Shown here piece by piece: positions 11,247-20,800 of a stretch of 64,000 bases of DNA. Within the stretch, counting starts at the first letter, position 1; every line of letters starts with the position of its first letter. The notes under the pieces were generated by a model, which worked only from the letters and a program-made list of their open reading frames with translations, made no database searches and was not told the DNA's origin. The stretch is from NCBI RefSeq assembly GCF_000003815.2, contig NC_049986.1, positions 18,409,049 through 18,473,048 on the forward strand, given 5' to 3'. The stretch is from Branchiostoma floridae (Eukaryota > Chordata > Leptocardii > Amphioxiformes > Branchiostomatidae). The position numbers and the translations under genes are program-made.

Positions 11247-11970
11247 NNNNNNNNNNNNNNNNNNNNNNNNNNNNNNNNNNNNNNNNNNNNNNNNNNNNNN
11301 NNNNNNNNNNNNNNNNNNNNNNNNNNNNNNNNNNNNNNNNNNNNNNNNNNNNNNNNNNNNNNNNNNNNNNNNNNNNNNNNNNNNNNNNNNNNNNNNNNNN
11401 NNNNNNNNNNNNNNNNNNNNNNNNNNNNNNNNNNNNNNNNNNNNNNNNNNNNNNNNNNNNNNNNNNNNNNNNNNNNNNNNNNNNNNNNNNNNNNNNNNNN
11501 NNNNNNNNNNNNNNNNNNNNNNNNNNNNNNNNNNNNNNNNNNNNNNNNNNNNNNNNNNNNNNNNNNNNNNNNNNNNNNNNNNNNNNNNNNNNNNNNNNNN
11601 NNNNNNNNNNNNNNNNNNNNNNNNNNNNNNNNNNNNNNNNNNNNNNNNNNNNNNNNNNNNNNNNNNNNNNNNNNNNNNNNNNNNNNNNNNNNNNNNNNNN
11701 NNNNNNNNNNNNNNNNNNNNNNNNNNNNNNNNNNNNNNNNNNNNNNNNNNNNNNNNNNNNNNNNNNNNNNNNNNNNNNNNNNNNNNNNNNNNNNNNNNNN
11801 NNNNNNNNNNNNNNNNNNNNNNNNNNNNNNNNNNNNNNNNNNNNNNNNNNNNNNNNNNNNNNNNNNNNNNNNNNNNNNNNNNNNNNNNNNNNNNNNNNNN
11901 NNNNNNNNNNNNNNNNNNNNNNNNNNNNNNNNNNNNNNNNNNNNNNNNNNNNNNNNNNNNNNNNNNNNNN
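11247..11970. other. Assembly gap (N run)
   Basis: 724 undetermined bases inside the LTR-like element. Any apparent open frame crossing it is meaningless. Confidence 1.
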
Positions 11971-12426
11971 TGGGGGGGGGGTGTTCCCCTATGGAGGGAT
12001 CCTAGACCAGGTGAATGTTGTGATTTAGCCTTGCAACACTCTTTTTCATTCTTTTTGCCTTTTCTATGATTGTCCCTATCCACACGAGTAGTCATTATAT
12101 ACCTTTCAGGGCCCTTGAATAGACTTTAGGCTTGCCTTGAAAGTGTCTAGAAAGGGGATGTAGGAGTCTAAGTGAAGGGAACAATGTCTCCATTAGCTTA
12201 GGTGACCAACTTTTGGCTTTATTCACTTGTTTCTGTCAAATTCCACCTGTAGCCAGCATCCCTAGCCCAGGTCCACAGTGCAGGCCTGGCACAGGTAGGT
12301 CATCAATCCCCAGGGGAGTGTTTCTTATCAGAGGTCTTTGATATTGATGGTTTTTACTTCACACCCCTACCCCGCAGTGGGTGACATGATTGACATCTGT
12401 CAATTGTGAACTTGAATTTACTAGAA

Positions 12427-12904
12427 GGGGTGACGTAAGCATTAGCGCAGGCGCCTAGAGCCCACGGTGAGAGATCGCAAATAAAAACAAGGCTTTAAAC
12501 CATTGAAAAGCCTTTCTTGGTGGGATTTTATGCGAAATCTGGGCATTTTGGGGGTGGCTGCAGTAGGAAAGACCCTACACTGGTAGAATTAGTTGTAAAA
12601 AATGACCTTTCTCCATCGAGGGGGTTTCCGCACCCCCCTGAAATAGTGGTATCGTCACCAGAATGGTGTTTTCAGCCAAATGGGCCAATCCAAGGGCTCT
12701 AATCAGGGGGGTGTATCAAAAGATTAGCCGTATAGAAATTCTTGCCAAGGAATTTGCCGAGACTGGATGTAGTAGGCTATCATTTGAAGGTAAGTTTGTA
12801 TGGCTTGAACTTTTTATTCTTGAGATAATTGCATATTTGTTTCCTCAACTCTCCCATTGGAACGCATGTATTAGTGGGTGAAATTCTAATGTCATCGTCT
12901 CCCC
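12427..12904. repeat. Terminal direct repeat, right copy
   Basis: Partner of 10549-11026. Its right flank, TGTACCATAGCAC, is the 5' part of serpin cassette 6 on the minus strand. Confidence 0.9.
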
Positions 12905-13191
12905 TGTACCATAGCACATTGCAACATCATCACCACCCCTGCAAATAGAAAGCACCCTTTCAAGCCTTTTAATATAGCGCTGATTGGGATCCCTCTGTGT
13001 AGTAAAGTACTGGCAAAGACTAAAGCACTCACATCTCGACACACCCTAGCCTTATATACAGGTCAATGCACTGTCAACAACACAATATGACTGTACCACG
13101 GGTGCACCCTAAGACAATAGATCATACAGCTGAAGGCTGTTCTTTCTTATTGAACACCAACTATACCTACATTAGACAACACATTTGTGTA

Positions 13192-14258
13192 ACGGGGGCC
13201 ACCCTAAGATGCCCCCTGTCCTAAGATGCCCCAATTTTTTGCCGATCATATTATATTAAGTACGCCGTGTTTGTTGCCACTGACTATGATGATTAGAAAG
13301 GTAAATAAGCCAAGTCCAAACAAACAGCTTTTTTTGTCTATCAAAAAATATTTACACATATTCACTTCCCTTTTTTTTGAAGACAGAATTTTCACAATAA
13401 TGTAGGTAGCGTCGAATCACTGTGCTCACCTGTTACTAAGTATTGGTGGCTCGTGTCCATAAATATACAACCAGTACAAAACAGCCACACAACTGTCATA
13501 CACATAAGAAATAAAGCTTCACAAAACACTACAAATATTGGTCTTCAAATGTTTGTTGAGAAGAAGACTGGCCATAGAAAAAACAACATAAGCATCACTG
13601 CCGTTGTTTTCCCCAGGGAGTGTGGCCCCGCAGATGGTAGAAGAAGCGAACGCCCAAAAGATTTGTTGCTCTAACAAATGATCCGTACTGTCTATAAAAA
13701 TGAAACTTCACAGAGTGATGTCGAATATGTTTCCCAATACGTACGAAGAGTTTTTTCGTGATTTTGACGTTGTTGTTTTTCGTAATGATTTTGTTAGCCG
13801 GGCCGCCGCATTCAGTGCATTTCGCTCATTTCCCATGAAGACCTGGATGGTGAAAGATTTAGCCCTCCTCGCGGGAGACAAGAAGCACACACAATCACAA
13901 TTCTACTGTCAAAAGAAAGCTAATATATCATAGAAATAAAATGTGTATTTATTGTTATCTGAATTGGTCACCAGCTTCCGAAAAGACAAAATTGCAAAAG
14001 GGGGGCAAGTTAGGGCGCACTGTCTAGCGCAGCACAAAATCAGAAGTTATATTCACGAAAACGTCCTCAGTGTTTGCCACTTGTAACTAGGAGGGTGAAG
14101 GGTTCATGAACCATATGAATGCAGTCCTTATCCTATGTTCTTAAGATAAATGTGTTAAAGATTCATTGATCAAAACTTGACCACTCTCTGGCAACTAGTG
14201 ATGGAGCGCCATGAGTTCGAGCGCATAAAAAGGGGGGGCATCTTAGGGCGGCCCCCGT
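13192..14258. mobile_element. TIR DNA transposon, non-autonomous, about 1.07 kb
   Basis: The ends ACGGGGGCCACCCTAAGATG (13192 on) and, inverted, ACGGGGGCCGCCCTAAGATG (from 14258 back) form a terminal inverted repeat of about 27 bp with one mismatch, flanked by TA on both sides (13190-13191 and 14259-14260). A TA duplication fits the Tc1/mariner group. The interior has no transposase that I can recognise. It sits in the intron between serpin cassettes 5 and 6. Confidence 0.75.
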
Positions 14259-14496
14259 TATAACATTGTTGAGTAGAAGACTGGCTGATATGTACATGCA
14301 AATGTATGTCCAAACATTCTTTTATCAGTTGTCTGTAGATAATGGTAAGCTAAGACTTTACAAGACTGTCAAATGTATAATTAGCATAGTACAATGTCAT
14401 ATATTTTTGTGTTCCTTTAAAGCTATAAGCTGCTGAAAGGCCCGGTTTCTTTGATATATGAATAAGCTAAAAACAAGTTTAAAAAAGCTGCAAATG

Positions 14497-14741
14497 TCAA
14501 ACAGCCTCTCTCGTTGGTCTACAACAGCAATAGCCTGGGTACCATCTGGATAGTAGTTCGCTACTTTGCAGTTTGGAATCAGACTTTAGAGATGTCAAGG
14601 CTCCCAGACGGATAGCAGAGAATTTGCCATAGAAGAGAACAGAGTTAGAACGGTTGTCCCTGATGAGGAACAGGAAGGGATGATCGACTTCAAAGGAATG
14701 AAGATCTGGATCAATCGCACCGCTGAAGCCGCAGCCCACAC
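14497..14741 (-). CDS. Serpin terminal-exon cassette 5, open, with a transposon-derived C-terminal tail
   Basis: Acceptor TTGCAG then G+GT; open to TGA at 14497-14499. The loop is GVGCGFSGAIDPDLHSF, unlike all the others, then FEVDHPFLFLIRDN and SNSVLFYGK. After FYGK the usual short serpin end is missing and the frame runs on for about 38 residues (FSAIRLGALTSL... to ...TREAV). That tail starts inside a fragment of a repeat also found at 61312-61468, so a mobile element has replaced the normal C-terminus. P1-P1' by count is Ser-Gly. Whether a serpin with this tail folds is open, since the lost residues lie beyond the core strand. Confidence 0.72.
14539..14620. repeat. Truncated MITE fragment (same family as 61312-61468)
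   Basis: One end reads GTACCATCTGGATAGTAGTT and the inner part contains GGATAGCAGAGAA, both matching the 61-kb copy. It overlaps the 3' end of serpin cassette 5 and provides its tail codons. Confidence 0.65.
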
Positions 14742-15061
14742 CTGCAAGCAAAAAACACACAGGTGCACTCACTGCAGCATGTTTTTGCACTCTAAGTACA
14801 CTGACATAGTTTCATACTGAAGGCTAGCTGAAAGCTGTTCAACAAATCATACTATTACTAGAGATTTTTTTAAATGTGAGCAGCGATATTTACTGCATGT
14901 ATGTGTAACCCTCACAAGAAATGGCAAATAAAGGATAAAGGAAGTCAGTGAGTGAGTGTGAGTGTAGAAAAATCACACGTATGGAGGAGTCAAAATTGTA
15001 GTTCTCAAAAAAAAAACTTACACCCTTGCAAATATAAAGTCTAAAAAGGTGGTGTATACGA

Positions 15062-15201
15062 TTAGGCTTCAGGCTTGTACATTCTGCCTAAGAAGAGAAC
15101 AGAGTTGGAGCGGTTGTCTCGGATGAGAAACAGGAAGGGATGGTCGGCAACAAACTCTGGAGGACCTTCAAGGTCCAGGGCACATAGCATCATCACCACA
15201 C
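15062..15201 (-). CDS. Serpin terminal-exon cassette 4, intact; P1 Cys
   Basis: Acceptor TTACAG, G+GT, open to TAA at 15062-15064. The loop is GVVMMLCALDLEGPPEF, then FVADHPFLFLIRDN and NSVLFLGRMYKPEA. By hinge count P2-P1-P1' is Leu-Cys-Ala. The acidic stretch after the scissile bond (L-D-L-E) differs from the Pro-Arg-Pro-rich type of the distal cassettes. Confidence 0.9.
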
Positions 15202-15841
15202 CTGTAATAACAGAACACTTTTTCAAGACTTCAGGCCGCCAGAACGAAAATGTTCTAATGTGTGTCTTTTTACCTTGAGATCAACGGTAAGGACATAAAA
15301 CACCTTTTCAAGTCTGTGCCAAAAAAAACCCACAATATTCTCACAATGACGGTAGACTTAGTCTAGCATATAGGAAATATCATATTATATACACTCACAC
15401 ACTCACTCATGATGAACTCTACAAGCAAACAAACCCCTTTCAAATCTTCTTAGGTTATACACACTGCACAGGTCACCATACTTGAATACTGGCATACTGG
15501 ATGGTTGCACTGTACATGCTCAAGTCAGTGTCTATAGTTACACACATAAGGCTTTCATATTCAAGCCAAGCTCAAAGCTGTGGCTCAGCATCTGTTACCA
15601 AGGATTTCCATGCAAGCATATAATAGTAAACCTCAACATTGACTACAAGCACATTTGATCCTTACAACATGAGGAGTAATGGACAAACAATCGGTTAGTG
15701 AGTGGGTGAGTGTGAGTATAGAAAGCAACTGGCCAACACCTGGTGCAAAGCAACAATGGACTCTAAATTGAAGACCTTTAATGACAATCATGAAGTTACC
15801 CTTGAAAGTATGAAGATTGTATAAAAAGGTGGTGTTTACAA

Positions 15842-15978
15842 TCAGGCTTGAGGCTTGCTCATTCTGCCAAAGAAGAGAACAGAGTTGCTGCGGTTGTCTT
15901 TGATGAGAAATATGAAGGGATGGTCAGCGATGAACGGTGTGGGAGGGCGCGGCATACATCGATTCATCATCATCACAC
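15842..15978 (-). CDS. Serpin terminal-exon cassette 3, intact; P1 Arg
   Basis: Acceptor CCAG, G+GT, open to TGA at 15842-15844. The loop is GVMMMNRCMPRPPTPF, then FIADHPFIFLIKDN and NSVLFFGRMSKPQA. P1-P1' by count is Arg-Cys. Its loop is nearly that of cassette 12 (Arg-Ala), although the two are 8 kb apart. Confidence 0.9.
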
Positions 15979-16170
15979 CTGGAACCAAATGTGTCTGACT
16001 CATCTTGTGTTTTTGTACAAGGTTTTGGACAAAGTCACAAGTCACTAAATATTTTTTAATTGATGGTGCTGAAGGTTCTGATTCTTTATTTAATAATCAA
16101 ATTATTCAATTTGGAGATCACAAAATTTCAAATCACTTCAGAATCTCAAATTAATTCACTGTGTGTTGCA

Positions 16171-16304
16171 TCATGGTTTCTGCATTTTTCCTAAGAAGAG
16201 GACAGAGTTGGAGCAGTTGTCTCTGATGAGAAACAAGAAGGAACAGACGGCAACAAACTGTGGAGTATCTTCAAGAACTAGAGCACATCACATCATCATC
16301 ACAC
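16171..16304 (-). pseudogene. Serpin cassette 2, in-frame stop at the loop
   Basis: The acceptor TTTACAG and total length (2+44 codons) are normal, but the frame reads GVMMM-stop-CALVLEDTPQF. The TGA falls where cassette 4 has a Leu codon. Downstream the frame stays open to NSVLFLGKMQKP, with the ADHP motif changed to AVCS. Use of this exon would give a serpin that ends inside the reactive loop. A minus-strand AATAAA lies at 16085-16090. Confidence 0.8.
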
Positions 16305-16894
16305 CTGTAAATTGTAATAAGAAATCACCTTGATGTATTTCAAACCTTCAAGCCAGCAAAGAGCTAAAATGTTCTGACTCACAATCCTTTTACCTAATGA
16401 GACCAAAAGTCAGGCTATAACCTATATATACATGTACACACTCACCCATGGCCTCATATACAATGTGTTAGAAAAAGATTCAACAGTTATTGATGGAATG
16501 TTAATGTGCAGCTGTTGGGACATTGGCGCTCTGCCATGGGGGGAATTCATGAACATGACTGTGTTAACTGCCTTTTCAAGGGGCACAATGTCAGGGCGTG
16601 GTGGGCATCAAATACTGCGCCACACAGACATCTCACAATGTGTCAGATGCTGATGCAAATCATAAGGACTGCATTGCAAAGAAGAAGATCTGACAGGCTA
16701 TTTCCATGGTCCAGCCAAAGGGACTGAGAGAGCAGGGGTGTAAATTGTAAAGCAACAGCATGCTTGTACTTGTACTCAACAAGTAAAATGCCCAAGCTCA
16801 AAGCAACAGATGTGGGAAAAGCTTTCAAGCCTTCTGACATTGCTGAAGTTGTTGAACAGCCAGAAGCTGTAAAATGAAAGACCTCAGCTTTGAT

Positions 16895-17034
16895 TCAAGC
16901 CGTGGGGTGTGAAAGCCGTCCACAGAAAAGCACAGAGTTGGACAGGTTGTCTCTGATCAGGAAGAGGCAAGGGTGATCCACACTGAACTCCAGAGGTGGG
17001 AAGAGTGGTGCAGATTCTGTCACCATGAGAACAC
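16895..17034 (-). CDS. Serpin terminal-exon cassette 1 (proximal), intact; P1 Glu
   Basis: Acceptor TCTAAG, G+GT, open to TGA at 16895-16897. The loop is GVLMVTESAPLFPPLEF, then FSVDHPCLFLIRDN and NSVLFCGRLSHPTA. By hinge count P1-P1' is Glu-Ser. This is the cassette nearest the constant exons and the most diverged in the C-terminal block. An acidic P1 would point away from trypsin-like targets; that is inference. Confidence 0.88.
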
Positions 17035-17631
17035 CTTAGAACCACACACAAATCACAACAGCCAACCTCAGACCTAATTGCTGGTGTTTCTTAAGTACAG
17101 TCTAACTTCATATTATAATGTAGAGTATGTATGGCTATTTGGTATATTCAACCCAAATGTATTTTACCCATTCCTCAGCAGTACAATAAAGAAAGAGGTT
17201 AGAAAAAGTTAAATATTAAAAGCAAAAAAAAGCAGCACAACATCAATGACAACACAACAGGCAGAGCTAGAAACAGGTCTGACTGAGAAAGACTCAAAGA
17301 CAAAATGCACTTCCTCCAGTTCTATTGGTGAAGCTTGCCACACAGAGCACGAGGGAGCCATCATGGCAACTGGAGCCAAGAACTCAAGGCGGGTCTTAAG
17401 CTATTCACTCAGGCAGGTACATACATGTACAGTATGTGTAGTATACCGGTATGTATGGATGCATGTGAGACAGCTTGTTTCAGCCACAGAGAATTTGAAC
17501 AAGCATGAGGTGCATGCTGGTGGTTGTTGTAAGTTGGCACAGAAGGGGGTTTTTGGACTTCCCATATTGATGTCTCTAATAAACCAAGTATTCTTCATAA
17601 ATACACTTATGAATTTCTTAACTTATTTGAT

Positions 17632-17758
17632 TCCTTTCTTTCTTCCTTCCTTCCTTCTTCCTTCCTTCCTTCCTTCCTTCCTTCCTTCCTTTTCTTCTTC
17701 CAATCATTCTTTCTTTCCTTCCCCTTCCTTTTTTTCTTCCCCTCTCTCCTTTCCTTCA
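17632..17758. repeat. (CCTT)n pyrimidine microsatellite
   Basis: A long run of CTTC/CCTT units on the plus strand, in the intron just after the serpin hinge exon. On the transcribed strand it is a purine tract. Confidence 0.95.
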
Positions 17759-17812
17759 CATGTCCCCCTTATGATAATGAAGATACTAATAATGATTACA
17801 GTAATACAGTAC

Positions 17813-20800
17813 CTGTGGCAGCGGCAGCCTCTGTCCCTTCTTCGTTGACCTCCACAAAAGCCTTGTGCACGACAGCAGAGATGAAGAGATCCTTGCTTCC
17901 TGACATGCCAGAAAAATCTGCTGCATCGCTGAAAGCCTCTCCCATACCCATCTTCTTCAGGGTGTCACCTGCATTTTCAGTCACAATTGAAGATAAACAC
18001 ATTGTTATTTCTCATTGATATTTCTATGACAATGTTGTTTGCATGAATTGTTATTGTTATATCCTTCTCATAGGTAAGCCCTCTTTTACAGTGTTGTGGG
18101 TTTGCACCATGGAGTGTTAGAACGATGTACAGGCCCTATTTCTGAGTGTTATACTTAGCACCACCATGGACAGGCCTGTTTCTGAGTGTTATATCTATCA
18201 TCATGGCAGGCCCTGTTTCTGAATGTTACATTTTGTATATCTAGCACCATGGACAGGCCCTGTTTCTGAGTGTTACACTTAGCACTATGGACAGGCCCTG
18301 TTTCTGAGTATTATACAGCACCAAGGACAGGCCCTGTTACTGAGTGTTAAAAACTCCAAGGACAGGCCCTGTTTCTGAGTGTTATATAGCACCAAGGACA
18401 GGCCCTGTTTCTGAGTGTTATGTCTAGCACAATAGACAGGCCCTGTTTCTGAGTGTTATAGCACCATGGACAGGCCTGGTTTCTGAGTGTTACACTTAGC
18501 ACCAAGGAAAGGCCCAGTTTCTGAGTGGCCTAGCTGACCATGTGTCCCTTACTTTAAGGTAGAGTAGATCCTTTGACAAGCATAAAATTCTGAATCACCA
18601 GGGATGCTACTAGACCACATGTGGTCACAGTCTTCAACTGTGACCTGTCTGATAGCAATTTCCCACCTCAAAATACCTTAGAATTCCCAATTCTAATCTA
18701 AAGTTATCTAAAAGAAAACTACACACCATACACGGGGGAAGGCCCCCTTTCTACACCGCCCCCCCCTCCTTAGCTGGTTGCTCTGTTCTCTTCCAAGTTT
18801 TCCAAGAAAACCCCCTGGTCTCCTTGTCACAGACTTACCCAGCCCAAACTCCTGCTCCAGTTTGAAGCGGGGCAGCAGCAGGTTGACCTTGGTGCTGTAC
18901 ATCTTGCTGCTGACAGTCTGCAAGGTCGCTGCTGTCAGAGAGGACTCCAGGTCCTTAATGCCCTCCACTGTAAGAACAAGCTAAGAACTTTAATTCTAGG
19001 CACGAATACATAGATGGGGTTCATGTGGCATAACTGTAGGGTGCCGGATCTTTCCCAAGGACTCCGACTTATCGATGGAATGGCAGCATGGCATTTTTTC
19101 AGAATAAGACTCTCCCATGGACTATTACACTTTGATGTAGGGGGTTTCTAATACTTAATTGCGGTCTCAGTGGTTCAGGGTTTTAGCCAGCTCGAATTTT
19201 TTTTCCGTCAGCCAATTAAAATCGTCGCAAAAACAGCAAAAATTAATTAGAAGGACTGAACTGAAAAACAGGTTTTAATGAGATTGGGCGCGAAAGGGCG
19301 CCGACACGCATTGTCAACAATCCTAACAATAGCAAAACAAACAGTATGTGGCTTTTACGGCCGTGGACAGCGTCCCCAAGCCGCCTGGAGCTTTCACCAA
19401 GGATTTTTGTCCGTCAAAGTTGACGGATTTGTTTTATAATTTTTCCGTCAGACGCAAATTCCGTCAATTGACGGAAAAACGGACGCTGGCTAGACCCCTG
19501 CAGTGGTTTTTTAGTGGGTTTATAACACCTACTTCATTGTTTCCCGAGACAGAAGGATGCCAACAAACAACCCAAACTCACCTGCATCTGGCAGAAAGAT
19601 GAGCATGCTCAGCTCCTTCTCCACATAAGGCAGCTCCAAGACACGACACTTCAGATCCTCGAAGACGCCGTAGTTGAAGTTGGCCTCTTTTCTCATCATC
19701 TTCACCTATATCCCGACACGTTTTTAATAAACTATGGTCAAAATAAACTTCAGCATGGAAAACAGCACTGTCCAAAAGGGTTTAAGATGCTGTTACAATA
19801 AGAATGGAACTACATTGTATTCAGACAAACACAGCAATGCGGGAGTACATATTTTAATGACACATTACACATGTACGTATATATCAAATTGTTTTTGTTC
19901 GTATTTGTTTGTATTGCATAACCTATAAACTGCATTATGGCATAACACAACGTTTGTACTTTTGTACTGAACAGTAAATGACCTTGGGAACGGTGAAATG
20001 CTTCAGACACTCTTCAACGAGATCTGCTCAGTTTCAATGACGAAAGGTGAGTCGATGCTGCCTGAAACGTCTGACTATTTCCAAAATCATATTCAGTTCA
20101 GAGTATTACTATTCGGTGTACAATGTATCTTATTACCTGGATGTCTGACCTTCATAAACAAATGAACAATTTACCTTGACTTTCTCATTATTGTTGATGT
20201 TGAAGTCCCGGTCGCGGGTCATATTTGCATCAAACTGCTCGTCCCAGTTCCCCTTGAAGTAGATGGCATTCACCAGGACTAACCTACAACACAGCAGCAG
20301 TTTCACACGTCATTCTACAAGTTGATTAAAGTTTCTACTGTAACAATAACTATAATGCTGAATCACCTTTATCCGAAGATAACCTATATCCGTTGTTTGT
20401 ATAAAAGCGTATTTAGGGACATGAAGTTGACGGACGGTGGTTTCAAATCGGAACATTTTGAAACTGTTGCAAATTTGAAACCACATTCCGCAGATTTAAT
20501 ACTCCTAAATGTGCTGCTTTTTAAGACAATGGATAAAGGTCACCCTGCGGAACTAGCGTTACATCATGAAAAAAGGAGAACTACAAAAAACGCTAATTCA
20601 CCTTTTTTGTTGGGTAACCTAGATTCGTTGTTTTGAAAAGCTGGGTATTTAGAGATTTCAGGTCAACGACGTGGGTTTCAAATGTCAACATTTTCAAGAT
20701 ATTCCAATGAGAAACTACCTTCCATTGACTTAACAGTCCCCAAGTACCCTATCTTTATATACAATAGATATAGGTTACCCTACGGATAAAGGTGAACTAA

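Larger units (their letters stand above)
10549..12904. mobile_element. LTR-like element with 478-bp terminal direct repeats, inserted in serpin cassette 6
   Basis: Two direct repeats of 478 bp bracket about 1.4 kb that includes the assembly gap. The outer flanks both read TGTA (10545-10548 and 12905-12908), as expected of a 4-bp target duplication. Each repeat starts GGGGTGACGTAAG, which contains a CRE/ATF-like TGACGTAA, and ends CGTCTCCCC; the ends are short imperfect inverted repeats. A consensus-like splice donor (AAGGTAAGT) lies inside. No protein-coding region is visible in the sequenced interior. An LTR retrotransposon with its interior deleted, or mostly hidden in the gap, fits best. 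A scaffolding artefact that placed the same repeat on both sides of the gap is the alternative. Confidence 0.7.
10436..12938 (-). pseudogene. Serpin cassette 6, split by a 2.36-kb insertion but otherwise in frame
   Basis: The 5' part (12938-12909) has the acceptor TTTGCAG and reads GVVMMLQCAM. The 3' part (10548-10436) reads on to PTPMFVADRPFMFLIRHN, SNAILLYGKMYNPAV and TAA. The two parts are separated by the insertion at 10549-12904 with TGTA on each side. If the insertion and one TGTA are ignored, the two parts join in the same frame with the length expected of a cassette (143 bases, 2+47 codons). By count P1-P1' would be Gln-Cys. In this assembly it cannot encode a serpin end. Confidence 0.82.

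Noticed and set aside
11179-12095. Long open frames of about 270-300 codons on both strands
   Set aside because: They consist almost entirely of undetermined bases in the assembly gap.
17246-17848. Plus-strand open frame of 200 codons
   Set aside because: It runs through the CCTT microsatellite and the antisense of the serpin hinge exon; its low-complexity Ser/Phe/Pro run is repeat-derived.
18106-18530. Regularly spaced repeats resembling a CRISPR array
   Set aside because: Unit and spacer are both repetitive, the host is a eukaryote, and it is a plain minisatellite. The same holds for 56993-57475.
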